From Neolewinella aurantiaca (lineage in GTDB: Bacteria > Bacteroidota > Bacteroidia > Chitinophagales > Saprospiraceae), in assembly GCF_008014675.1 (NCBI RefSeq), contig NZ_VOXD01000001.1:186001-250000 (forward strand): 64,000 nucleotides of DNA. The letters are read 5' to 3'. The notes below the pieces were generated by a model. It was not told the origin of the DNA. It did no database searches and saw only the letters and a program-made list of their open reading frames with translations. The position numbers and the translations under genes are program-made. This document shows, piece after piece, positions 52,296-60,736 of this stretch. Numbering within the stretch: the first letter of the stretch is position 1; every line of letters starts with the position of its first letter.

Positions 52296-52696
52296 AGGCT
52301 TTCCAATGATTAGCGTCCAATAAAGGTACTATCGCCAGGGGGCACAACGGGCGTAATCCACCTGAAAATCAATGCCGGAACCCTTCTGCACGCCTCCAAA
52401 CGGAGTTTTAGTTTGAGAATACACCCTCTGCGATCGACTTCCTTTACGGATAACCGGGTGCCAGCATAAGCCGCTGTTGCTTAGATTTGGGGTTGAAACC
52501 ATACTACTGTAAATTTTTGGTTCCCTCTCCGCTGAGCCTCAGGCAAAGCTTGCCGGAGAGGGCGTAGGGTAAGGTGGAAAATCAAAAATGTCCAGTAGTA
52601 CGGAGTGAGAACACACATTTACCGTCGCCGACTCACCAGAGGTCAACCCCTGTGGGGGAGGGCAGCGGAGGGCCCCCGCGACCTATTCCTTCATTT
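52296..52696. other. Intergenic region with palindrome
   Basis: A 401-bp gap between divergent genes. Besides the -7 box of the CotH-like gene and the palindrome at 52499, I see nothing; the in-frame codons before 52697 are not protein-like. Confidence 0.6.
52499..52603. repeat. Palindromic element, distinct type
   Basis: Outer arms CCATACTACTGTAAATTTTT (from 52499) and its imperfect complement ending at 52603 (20 of 24 positions), and a perfect inner stem CCCTCTCCG (52523-52531) with CGGAGAGGG (52554-52562). One side has about 20 extra bases. It differs from elements A and B. Confidence 0.7.
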
Positions 52697-53182
52697 ATGC
52701 GCTATCTGCTTTTTTTGATCGGTATCCTTTTCGTTACGTCATCTTCGCTCGAAGGGGCACTTGCCCGGCCGGTTCAACCGGCCGTTGTCGCCAACGACCT
52801 GAGCCGCGAGGCGGTCGAAAATCAGTTGGGGCGGAAGCTCAGATTCAGGGAACGAGTTGCACTCGGCATCGTTCGGGGGAAAGCCCGCAAACAAGCCCGT
52901 AAACAGCGCAGGCAAGGCTCCGACGGTACTGTGGTTGACGGTCTCGCACTCACGAGCATGATCCTTGGTATTCTCGCGTTTGTAGGGGTTGCCTTCGGTG
53001 GGTTCACACTGTTATTTGCCCTCGGTGCACTTGTGCTGGGAATTGTCGGCCTGGGCCGGATCAAAAAATCATACGGTTACCGAACCGGCAAAGGCTACGC
53101 CATTGCGGGGATTGTCCTCGGTGGTGCTTGGTTGGTTTTGGTGCTGCTGATAATAAGCATCATTCTACTGGCCTTTAACTGA
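52697..53182 (+). CDS. DUF4190-like small membrane protein
   Basis: Membrane protein of 161 aa. A signal peptide (YLLFLIGILFVTSSSLEGALA) precedes a basic stretch (KARKQARKQRRQG), then two hydrophobic helices (about 92-125 and 137-160) separated by GRIKKSYGYRTGKGYAIAGI, the pattern of DUF4190-type proteins. The basic segment before the helices is probably exposed to the periplasm. The ATG at 52697 starts the signal; an upstream in-frame ATG at 52574 is ignored. Function unknown. The 18-bp repeat follows 27 nt past the stop, antisense. Confidence 0.75.
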   Translation: MRYLLFLIGILFVTSSSLEGALARPVQPAVVANDLSREAVENQLGRKLRFRERVALGIVRGKARKQARKQRRQGSDGTVVDGLALTSMILGILAFVGVAFGGFTLLFALGALVLGIVGLGRIKKSYGYRTGKGYAIAGIVLGGAWLVLVLLIISIILLAFN

Positions 53183-53209
53183 TGTAACCGCGCAGTATCA
53201 GCCGCGTAT

Positions 53210-53227
53210 TGCACCTGCGCCCACGCC
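53210..53227 (-). repeat. 18-bp dispersed repeat, copy 15
   Basis: GGCGTGGGCGCAGGTGCA on the - strand, one mismatch; between the small membrane protein and the M14 peptidase genes. Confidence 0.82.
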
Positions 53228-53284
53228 CGTATCGTCTCATAATCGCTTACTCTTTCCTACATTACGCTCAAATACACCCACTGA

Positions 53285-55921
53285 ATGAAATTTAAATTAT
53301 TACTCCTCCAGCTTTTTCTTGTTTTGTCTGTGTTGTCGGCGCAGTCCGACGTGTACGAACGGCTGCCGTTAACGACCGGTTCGAGAGCAGACCTACCTTC
53401 TCCGGCTGAATTTCTGGGTTACGAACTGGGACAACGGTTTACGGAATACGCCCGCTCAGTTGAATACTTCCGGATGTTGGCGGAGAAGAGCGACCGCATA
53501 AACATCGAAAAGTACGGCGCAACTTACGAGCAACGACCATTATTGCTCCTGACGATCAGCTCGCTGGAAAACATGGCCAGGATTGACGAAATCAAAGCAA
53601 ATCAGAAGACTTTGGTGGCGCGCACGCAGGTGCAGGGCAAGGATAAAGAAGAGATAAACCTGGATCGCCATCCGGTCATCAATAGCTACAGTTACAACAT
53701 TCACGGTAACGAAGCGAGCAGTACCGAAGCTGCTATGCAAGTCGCCTGGGAGCTTGCTACTACCAATGACCCCGTAATGCTGGATGCCCTCCGGAAAACA
53801 GTCAATCTTCTGTTTGTTTGCATCAACCCCGATGGCCGCGACCGTTACGTTTACTGGGCCAATTCTGTTGCCCGCCAGACCGGCGGCGAGGAACCCCGTG
53901 ATCTGGAGCATTATGCTCCATGGCCGAATGGCCGAACCAATCACTACTGGTTCGATCTTAACCGGGATTGGGTATGGGGTGTCCACCCCGAGAGCCGCGG
54001 GCACACTACAGCCTACCAGGAATGGATGCCACAGGTACACACCGACTACCACGAGCAAGGCTATGACGCCAATTACTTCACCGTGCCCGGCACTACACCG
54101 CGCAATCTGTTACTGCCAGATGCCTACGAAGTTTGGGCCGATACCTTTGGCCGTGCCAACATCACCGAATTCAACAAGAAAGGCCTCAGCTACTTTACCC
54201 GCGACCGTTTCGATTTCTACTATCCCAGCTACGGGTCCAGCTATCCTTCCGTAATGGGGGCCATCGGGATGCTGACCGAACAGGGCGGGATTGGCGGACA
54301 CCGTGCCGTCGAAACCGAAGACGGTTACGTACTGACGTTCCGCCAGCGCGTCTACGATCATTACACCACTAGCATCGCTCAGGTGAAAGCCGCCGCGCGC
54401 AACCGCCGCGAACTGATTGACTACAGCCTGGAAGCCTGGGATCCCCTCAATTCCAAATCCGATGTGAACGCCTACGTGATCGAAAACGACGGCTCGGAAT
54501 TCTTTGAAGATGTACTGAAAATGTTGCTGCTCAACGGCGTCGAAGTACTCCGGACGAAGGAGACTGTATCGTCTTCTGCGATAAACTTCAGGGACGGAAA
54601 ACAGAGCAACCGCTCTTTCCCCGCCGGTAGCCTGATCATCGGAACGGAGCAACCACGCCACCTCTTCGTCAATTCAATTCTCAGCCGCGACCTCCAGATC
54701 GAAGACAGCGTTATGTACGACATGTCGACCTGGTCTGCTCCCCTGGCGTACAACCTGGAGGCCTACAGCGTTGCTTCTCCCATTAGCGTAGATACCGAAC
54801 CGGTGGTTTGGGAAGATAAAATCGGGAAGGTTATCACCATCGGTGATGCTTCCGACCGGGCCTACGCCTATGTGATCCGCTGGAACCAACGGACAGCGCC
54901 TAAGGCGCTCGCGAAAATCTGGAAGATGGATTACCGCGTGCGCGCTGCGCACGAGCCTTTCACCGCCGACGACGGCACCGCCTTCCCGGCGGGAAGCTTA
55001 ATTGTTCTGGCGGGGCGTAATCCGGATAAAACCAACATCGATGCTGACATGCGTCAGCTTGCACAAGCCTTCGACGTAGACATTCACCGCCTCGCCACCG
55101 GAAGGATGAAGGAAGGAATGGACCTGGCCAGCACCCGGAACTTTCCGGTAAAACAGCCTAAAGTCGCACTTCTCGTTGAGCCTCCCTTCAATGTGTACAC
55201 CAGCGGTCAGATATATTTCCTCTTCGACTGGGAAACAGAACTGCCCGTAGACAGGATTCGTGCGTCGACGCTGATGCAGACGGCGATACCGAAATTCGGC
55301 TCGCGCTACGGCCTCGCCGACCTGAACGACTACGATGTCCTCATCCTCCCTGAAGCACGAAACCTCGATGATGTATTCGGGCAAGATGAGCAGCGGAAAC
55401 TGAAAGACTGGCTCTCGGGCGGAGGCACCATCGTCGCCGTAGGTTCCAGTGCGGAGTTCTTCACCAAAGAATCCGGCTTTCTGAAACCGCAGGAACTCAG
55501 CAGACCTGAAGACGAGGACAAAGAAGGAGCCGCTGCTCTCAACTACAACGAAAGAACGGATTACTTTGGTAAGAAACGGATTCCGGGATCGGCGCTGAAC
55601 GCTACAGTCGATGTAAGTCACCCGTTGGCCTTCGGGGTGAAGTCTGATGTGTACACACTCAAGTTTGGCAATACGGCGCTGGTTCCGGATGCCAGCCTTC
55701 AGAGTGTTGGTCGCTACGTGCCGGAAGGGAACGAACTTCTGGCTGCCGGTTATGCCTCCCGGCCTAACCTGGATTCTTTAGCGGGCAAAACATGGGCGGG
55801 TGTCCGTCCTTACGGCCGGGGCCGCATCGTTTACTTTATCGACAACCCCCACTACCGGATGTTCTGGCGGGGACCGAGCCGGATGATGCAGAATGCAGTC
55901 ATGGTGGTTCCGGGGATGTAA
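53285..55921 (+). CDS. M14 zinc carboxypeptidase family protein
   Basis: Exported peptidase of 878 aa. Signal peptide (LLLLQLFLVLSVLSAQ), an M14 catalytic domain (about 40-400) with the first zinc motif H-x-x-E in NIHGNEASSTEAAM (His140, Glu143), CINPDGRDRYVYW, the second zinc-ligand region VHTDYHEQGYDANYF and the glutamate region GMLTEQGGIGGHRAV. About 450 residues follow, ending in a ThuA/GATase-like segment (DYDVLILPEARNLDDVFGQDE) and GRGRIVYFIDNPHYRMFWRGPSRMMQNAV. Members of this family trim peptides, including cell-wall or dietary peptides, in the periplasm. An 18-bp repeat lies within codons 112-117. Confidence 0.92.
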   Translation: MKFKLLLLQLFLVLSVLSAQSDVYERLPLTTGSRADLPSPAEFLGYELGQRFTEYARSVEYFRMLAEKSDRINIEKYGATYEQRPLLLLTISSLENMARIDEIKANQKTLVARTQVQGKDKEEINLDRHPVINSYSYNIHGNEASSTEAAMQVAWELATTNDPVMLDALRKTVNLLFVCINPDGRDRYVYWANSVARQTGGEEPRDLEHYAPWPNGRTNHYWFDLNRDWVWGVHPESRGHTTAYQEWMPQVHTDYHEQGYDANYFTVPGTTPRNLLLPDAYEVWADTFGRANITEFNKKGLSYFTRDRFDFYYPSYGSSYPSVMGAIGMLTEQGGIGGHRAVETEDGYVLTFRQRVYDHYTTSIAQVKAAARNRRELIDYSLEAWDPLNSKSDVNAYVIENDGSEFFEDVLKMLLLNGVEVLRTKETVSSSAINFRDGKQSNRSFPAGSLIIGTEQPRHLFVNSILSRDLQIEDSVMYDMSTWSAPLAYNLEAYSVASPISVDTEPVVWEDKIGKVITIGDASDRAYAYVIRWNQRTAPKALAKIWKMDYRVRAAHEPFTADDGTAFPAGSLIVLAGRNPDKTNIDADMRQLAQAFDVDIHRLATGRMKEGMDLASTRNFPVKQPKVALLVEPPFNVYTSGQIYFLFDWETELPVDRIRASTLMQTAIPKFGSRYGLADLNDYDVLILPEARNLDDVFGQDEQRKLKDWLSGGGTIVAVGSSAEFFTKESGFLKPQELSRPEDEDKEGAAALNYNERTDYFGKKRIPGSALNATVDVSHPLAFGVKSDVYTLKFGNTALVPDASLQSVGRYVPEGNELLAAGYASRPNLDSLAGKTWAGVRPYGRGRIVYFIDNPHYRMFWRGPSRMMQNAVMVVPGM
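53617..53634 (+). repeat. 18-bp dispersed repeat, copy 16 (in gene)
   Basis: GGCGCGCACGCAGGTGCA, exact; sense inside the M14 gene, encoding A-R-T-Q-V-Q. Confidence 0.85.
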
Positions 55922-55929
55922 ATACAAAA

Positions 55930-55955
55930 GGGGCGTAGCCAGCAAGCTACGCCCC
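55930..55955 (-). terminator. Terminator of ssb
   Basis: Perfect 10-bp stem GGGGCGTAGC / GCTACGCCCC with a 6-nt loop; on the - strand TTTTGTATTT follows. It may also stop the M14 transcript, but the T-run favours ssb. Confidence 0.75.
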
Positions 55956-56044
55956 GTACGTATCGCAAAACACGTTTGAAATTGGATGAAATTGTAATCT
56001 GCTGTTAAGGGTTTTGTCTCCGGGTGTCTACAACCGGACCAGGC

Positions 56045-56476
56045 TTAAAACGGAACCTTTTCGGTCTTTTTTTTGCGGCGGGCCGGAGCTGGCTTGGCAG
56101 CTTTCTGTGGCTGCTCCTCCAACTCGGCTTCAGCTTCCTGTTGCTTACCTCCACTCAGGAAGGTGAAGCTGTGGGCGTGAACTTCAGCGGTATTGCGGAC
56201 CTGATCGTGCTTATCGATCCACTTGTTGTAGCGCAGGGAACCGGCGATGCAGACCTGGCTGCCCTGGTCGAGGTATTTGCCGAATACATCGGCAAGTTTG
56301 CCGAAGGCAACCACTTTGTGCCAGTCGGTTCTGGTTTGACGGTCTCCGTTTTTATCGCGGTAGGTCTCGTTGGTTGCCAGGGAGAAGGTCGTGACGGTGA
56401 GGCCAGCTTCGGTGGTACGCACTTCAGGAGCGGAGCCAAGGTTGCCAATAAGGGTAAGGGAGTTACGAACTTGCAT
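56045..56476 (-). CDS. ssb: Single-stranded DNA-binding protein
   Basis: OB-fold single-strand DNA-binding protein of 143 aa, protecting DNA in replication and repair. Seen: RNSLTLIGNLGSAPEVR, TTFSLATNETYRDKNGDRQTRTDWHKVVAFGKLADVFGKYL and GSQVCIAGSLRYNKWID, the ordered strands of the OB domain (1-105), then an acidic/basic tail (EAEAELEEQPQKAAKPAPARRKKKTEKVPF) ending in P-F, the tip that usually recruits partner proteins. ATG 56476 (MQVRNSLT) fits homologues; ATG 56485 would add M-A-S. Termination is by the hairpin at 55930. Upstream lies a large AT-rich nested palindrome. Confidence 0.9.
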   Translation of the reverse strand: MQVRNSLTLIGNLGSAPEVRTTEAGLTVTTFSLATNETYRDKNGDRQTRTDWHKVVAFGKLADVFGKYLDQGSQVCIAGSLRYNKWIDKHDQVRNTAEVHAHSFTFLSGGKQQEAEAELEEQPQKAAKPAPARRKKKTEKVPF

Positions 56477-56485
56477 AGAAGCCAT

Positions 56486-57067
56486 AAGAAAGTATGTTTA
56501 TGAACCGCGTTGGTATAGTTGTTGAAAACGCGGCCCGGTTGGGTAAGAGCGCCACAACCATAAGCAGGTATCTGTAAGTGATATCCCTTTCATTCGGTGA
56601 CGATGCAAAGGTGGGGCGGAGTAGAAGTGCTAGTCGTCATTTATACGTATACTTACGTTTATATGCGTATGTAAACGTTTTTATACGTATAAATACGGCT
56701 TAGTTTGCTGGTTGTCAGTTAACTGTCAAATTTCGTCTCGTTTCTGTTTTTTTGAAATATTTTTCTTGTTTTTATTCTTTTCACCCTTTTAGGCAGCAAA
56801 GAGTACAGCGGAATACACAGACAGGGCCTGAGGGCCTGCCGGGTATTCGAATGATGGTACAAATCATCCTCGGAAAAATGGTATTCGACGGCAATCGATT
56901 GCAGCCAAAAAGCCATTTTACGGAGGTTTTTGCTGTGCCCCGGCTGCTACTATATCAATCACTTTCATCCTTGCCACGAATGGGTAAAACAGGTGTTCAA
57001 AGGCAGTAATCATTAGGAGTCCGGGAGATTATGTTGTTACTTGGAATCCGAACTTATCAAACAGATC
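56486..57067. other. Intergenic region upstream of ssb
   Basis: About 580 bp between divergent genes. It has a TACTTTCT box close to the ssb start and the nested palindrome at 56642; open frames at 56719 and 56752 are not protein-like. The stretch 56700-57060 is AT-richer than the rest of the window. Confidence 0.6.
56642..56691. promoter_or_regulatory. Nested AT-rich palindrome, possible operator
   Basis: TATACGTATA at 56642-56651 and again at 56682-56691, with ACGTTTA (56655-56661) and TAAACGT (56672-56678) between, all centred on the same point between 56666 and 56667. The symmetry over 50 bp suggests paired binding sites for a dimeric or tetrameric protein, or a cruciform. It lies about 157-166 bp before ssb and 377 bp before the PA14 lipoprotein gene. 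Confidence 0.5.
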
Positions 57068-58762
57068 ATGCACAGATTTCTTCCTCTCTTGTTGTTATTA
57101 TTTACTGCTTGCGCCAGCGACCCTCTGGAACTACACGTTGCGGATGTTGACTGGTCAGGGGATGACGACGTACTCACGCCGGTCGCTTCTCCCGAAGGAG
57201 CATTGACGCCAGGCTCCACCGAACTGTTGCCAGCGCACGAAGACCTCAACCTGAAGTTCTCTTACCGGATCAAAGAAGGAACCAGTGCAACCTTGCTGTT
57301 GCAAAACAAATACGCGATCGGACTTCCTGATCTGTCCGTCAAGGGCGGAGAGCCCCGCATCGTGCCTTCCGCGACGCCTGGTATCTGGCAGGACGCCGAG
57401 ATCGTTTTTATTGCTCCTGAAGAAGGCTCTCCCGCCATCCTGCCTGCGGTCTACCTGAACGGAACCCTCGTATACTACCAGCAGGAGTTTTCCGCAGATG
57501 ATGCTCCGCAAGGCCCGCTGACGCTCACCGTCGAAAACGGAGAATTGGAGATCAAAGATGTTCGCAAATCGGATGAAGGAGGCGTAAGCTCAAAAATCGA
57601 CGCAAATGGGGTAAATCTGAACATACCTCTGCTGCGCTACGAATACTTTGAACTCTCAGACAGCCCCGACAGGCTGACCGACTGGAAAGAGACTCCCGTT
57701 CTGAAAACGGGCTACATCAACCGGTTCGACCTGCCAGCCATCCGCGAAAGAGGCAATGGGTATGCAATTCGTTTTACCGGTAAGCTGCAAATTCCGAAGG
57801 CGGGGGAATACATGATCTCCACCTTCACTCCTTCCTATTTGAGTGTTTTCATTGACGGTAAGGAAATCATCAATGATTTTGGCCCCAAAAAAGGAGCACG
57901 CAGAGCAGAGGGCATGATTGAACTTACGGAGGGCGTACACGACTTCCGCTTCGAATACGTCCAGCCCGGAGGCTGGGGCTTCGTTAACGTAAAGTATAAA
58001 GCCCCGGGAGAAAAAGGGGAGAAGTTTCTCAATACCATGGGGGGCGAGAAGGTCATCGCAACTCCCGGTACGCCCAATCCTCAGAAACTGGAAACGGATG
58101 AGTATCCTTATCTCCTGCGGAGTTTTCTGTTCTTTCCGGCTCCGAAAGTGTACGAAGCCGCTACGAAGCGGACCCACGTGATCTCAGTCGGCGAAGCCGA
58201 CGGACCGCATTACTCCATTGACCTGCAGAACGGGGCATTACTACAAATGTGGCGCGGAGACTTTGCCGATACCCATGATATGTGGGTGAGCCGGGGAGAA
58301 CCCCAGGTGATGCGACCTCTTGGTCCGGCAATTTCGCTCGACGGCACACCACAGTGGGCCGCTATCTCCCGTGACGGCGATTCCTGGCCGGATGCGATCG
58401 CTGATGACGCTGACTTCCGGCACGCCCGGCATACCCTGGATGCGGCCGGCCGGCCCACATTCGAATACACAATGAAAGGCGGGCATTCTATGACCGATAA
58501 ACTTACTCCTACGGACAAGGGCCTGCTTCGGGAATTAACCCACAGCGCGGGAGGGAGCACTACGATATACACCCAGATTGCTGCCGGACGCGAAATTACC
58601 GAGGTCGCCCCGGGTGAATACACCATGCTCGGCCCCGGCCTGAAGCTGAAAATCGAGAGCTACGATGGTACACGCCTGGTACTGCAACACGCCGAGGGTA
58701 AAGACCGGCTGCTGGCCGAACTGCCAGCCAAAGGGCACCTCACTTACCTGATCGAATGGTAA
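57068..58762 (+). CDS. PA14-domain lipoprotein
   Basis: Lipoprotein of 564 aa (signal FLPLLLLLFTACASDP, lipobox LFTAC). Beta-rich N-terminal half, a PA14-like domain at about residues 200-310 (GYAIRFTGKLQIPKAGEYMISTFTP, SVFIDGKEIINDFGPKK, GVHDFRFEYVQPGGWGFVNVKY), then a C-terminal half with SIDLQNGALLQMWRGDF that resembles modules linked to heme- and PQQ-type oxidoreductase systems. PA14 domains usually bind carbohydrate. It is 37 nt upstream of the propeller/cupredoxin gene and probably forms one operon with it. An earlier in-frame TTG at 57041 is ignored; ATG 57068 begins the signal. The exact role is unknown. Confidence 0.82.
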   Translation: MHRFLPLLLLLFTACASDPLELHVADVDWSGDDDVLTPVASPEGALTPGSTELLPAHEDLNLKFSYRIKEGTSATLLLQNKYAIGLPDLSVKGGEPRIVPSATPGIWQDAEIVFIAPEEGSPAILPAVYLNGTLVYYQQEFSADDAPQGPLTLTVENGELEIKDVRKSDEGGVSSKIDANGVNLNIPLLRYEYFELSDSPDRLTDWKETPVLKTGYINRFDLPAIRERGNGYAIRFTGKLQIPKAGEYMISTFTPSYLSVFIDGKEIINDFGPKKGARRAEGMIELTEGVHDFRFEYVQPGGWGFVNVKYKAPGEKGEKFLNTMGGEKVIATPGTPNPQKLETDEYPYLLRSFLFFPAPKVYEAATKRTHVISVGEADGPHYSIDLQNGALLQMWRGDFADTHDMWVSRGEPQVMRPLGPAISLDGTPQWAAISRDGDSWPDAIADDADFRHARHTLDAAGRPTFEYTMKGGHSMTDKLTPTDKGLLRELTHSAGGSTTIYTQIAAGREITEVAPGEYTMLGPGLKLKIESYDGTRLVLQHAEGKDRLLAELPAKGHLTYLIEW

Positions 58763-58799
58763 TCCTTAATCCCGGTTCTTTAGTCGATCACCAACCAAA

Positions 58800-60722
58800 A
58801 TGAAAATAACAATGCGTTCGCTTACCCTGATTTTTACCATTTTTTGCACCTGCGTCCTCGCCGCCCAAAAAGAAGCTGATTACTACACGATCAGCAAAAT
58901 ATCGATACCCGAAAGTATCAAACTGGAGGTAGGTGGGATGGATTTTATGCCCGACGGCCGCCTGGCTATTTGTACCCGCCGTGGCGAGGTCTGGCTGGCC
59001 GCTGATCTGGAAGACCAAACTACGTGGCAACTTTTTACCCGCGGACTGCACGAACCCCTGGGGCTTACCGTCAACGACGGCGCTATCTATGTTTCTCAGC
59101 GGGGAGAGGTTACTAAACTCACGGATACTAATGGCGATGATCGGGCCGACGTATTCGAAACCGTCTACGAGCTTCCCCTAACCGGCAATTACCACGAATA
59201 CCACTATGGCCCGCTCTTTCTGTCCGATGGCTCCATGCTGGCTACCCTGAATGTGGGCTGGGAAGGCGGTGGTGTAAGCAGGGTTCCGTGGCGTGGCTGG
59301 ATGATGCGCTACGACCCGGCAGCTAAAAAACTAAAGCCCTACGCAGCTGGCCTCCGTTCTCCGGCCGGCTTCGGGACCAACCCCGAAGGCGATGTTTTCG
59401 TAGCCGAAAATCAGGGAGACTGGATCGGATCCGGGCGCATTACCCACCTCGTGGAAGGTGATTTTGCCGGGCATAAGGCCAGCCTGAACTGGGCCGACCA
59501 ACCTGACTCGAAGGTAACCGTCAGACCCGAAGATATTCACGATGACTATGGAACCATGTACGCCGCACATCAGAAAGTACCGGGCCTGAAACAGCCCGCA
59601 GTCTGGTTTCCGCACGGTATTCTGGGTATCTCGACCGCAGCGATCATCGCCGACAGAACGGAAGGTGGATTCGGGCCGTTTGCCGGTCAGCTTTTTGTTA
59701 GCGATCAGGGCCAGAGTAAGATCATGCGCGTGGCGCTGGAGAAGGTCGAGGGCGAGTACCAGGGAGCAGTATTCCCCTTTCGGGAAGGATATAGCTCAGG
59801 ACTGTTGCGCCTTGACTTCGACGCAAACAACACACTTTGGGCCGGGCAAACCGCCCGGGGATGGGCCGCGACCGGCGGGAAGGAATTTGCCCTCGAAGGG
59901 CTGAAGTGGACGGGCAAAGTACCGTTCGAGATGCATGCGATCAGGGCTACGAAGGAAGGTCTGGATGTGACCTTCACGAAGCGCGTAAATCCCGTAGGCG
60001 TAAAACCCGGTGCTTTCAGCCTGCAGAATTTTACCTATAAATACCACAAGAGTTACGGTAGCCCGGTCATTGATCTGGAAGAAAACGAAGTTACTTCAGC
60101 CACGTTGCTGCCCGACGGTAAGACGGTACGTCTGGTCCTCGGAGGGTACCGGCCAGGATACATTTACGAGGTTAAAGTGAAAGGCCTTCGGTCTGCCGAT
60201 GGCACAAACCTGCTACACGACTTTGGCTATTACACGCTCAATGCAATTCCCGGCGGCGCGGGCGCAGGTGCAATGGCTGCCGAAGGTGCAAAAAAAGACC
60301 TTAAGGCATCGCCGAAGCGCCCCGTGGAAATGCCCGCTGCCTGGAACGGAGAGTTCGACGTAGACATCTTGCTCGAAACAGAGCACGGGATGAAGTACAA
60401 GCAAAACTACCTGACGGTGAAAGCCGGAAGTAAAGTGCGCTTCACTTTCCGTAATCCCGACGATATGCAGCACAATTTCGTACTGACCAGCGGTAAAAAA
60501 GGAGATAAGGTCGGTCAGAAAGCAGGAGGTATGGGCCTTAAAGGCATTGCTAAGGGCCACATCCCCGACATGCCCGAGGTCCTGGTTCACACCAGCCTGG
60601 TAGAACCGGAAACCGAGGAAGTGATTTTCTTCGAAGCTCCGGACAAACCGGGTATTTATGAGTTCGTATGTACCGTGCCGGGCCACTATCAGCAAATGCG
60701 CGGGGTACTCAAGGTGGAGTAA
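58800..60722 (+). CDS. Propeller dehydrogenase-like/cupredoxin fusion
   Basis: Exported protein of 640 aa. Signal peptide (SLTLIFTIFCTCVLAAQ), an NHL/sorbosone-type beta-propeller (about 25-380: MDFMPDGRLAICTRRGEVWL, GLTVNDGAIYVSQRGEVTKLTDTNGDGRAD-like, GSMLATLNVGWEGGG, FGTNPEGDVFVAENQGDW, LFVSDQGQSKIMRVAL), a small beta domain (about 390-480), then an azurin/plastocyanin-like cupredoxin (about 515-640) with probable copper ligands His (DDMQHNF), Cys, His and Met (CTVPGHYQQM). This suggests oxidation of a sugar or alcohol by the propeller with electron transfer to copper, which is inference. A linker G-A-G-A-G-A is encoded by an 18-bp repeat. Bound PQQ or heme cannot be seen. Confidence 0.85.
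   Translation: MKITMRSLTLIFTIFCTCVLAAQKEADYYTISKISIPESIKLEVGGMDFMPDGRLAICTRRGEVWLAADLEDQTTWQLFTRGLHEPLGLTVNDGAIYVSQRGEVTKLTDTNGDDRADVFETVYELPLTGNYHEYHYGPLFLSDGSMLATLNVGWEGGGVSRVPWRGWMMRYDPAAKKLKPYAAGLRSPAGFGTNPEGDVFVAENQGDWIGSGRITHLVEGDFAGHKASLNWADQPDSKVTVRPEDIHDDYGTMYAAHQKVPGLKQPAVWFPHGILGISTAAIIADRTEGGFGPFAGQLFVSDQGQSKIMRVALEKVEGEYQGAVFPFREGYSSGLLRLDFDANNTLWAGQTARGWAATGGKEFALEGLKWTGKVPFEMHAIRATKEGLDVTFTKRVNPVGVKPGAFSLQNFTYKYHKSYGSPVIDLEENEVTSATLLPDGKTVRLVLGGYRPGYIYEVKVKGLRSADGTNLLHDFGYYTLNAIPGGAGAGAMAAEGAKKDLKASPKRPVEMPAAWNGEFDVDILLETEHGMKYKQNYLTVKAGSKVRFTFRNPDDMQHNFVLTSGKKGDKVGQKAGGMGLKGIAKGHIPDMPEVLVHTSLVEPETEEVIFFEAPDKPGIYEFVCTVPGHYQQMRGVLKVE
58845..58862 (-). repeat. 18-bp dispersed repeat, copy 17 (in gene)
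   Basis: GGCGAGGACGCAGGTGCA on the - strand, one mismatch; antisense inside the signal peptide of the fusion protein, encoding C-T-C-V-L-A. Confidence 0.75.
60255..60272 (+). repeat. 18-bp dispersed repeat, copy 18 (in gene)
   Basis: GGCGCGGGCGCAGGTGCA, exact; sense, in the linker before the cupredoxin domain, encoding G-A-G-A-G-A. Confidence 0.85.
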
Positions 60723-60736
60723 AGGTTGACCGCCGT

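Noticed and set aside
56719-57009. Small ORFs on both strands upstream of the PA14 gene
   Set aside because: Composition and codon use are not protein-like and the region is AT-rich intergenic DNA.
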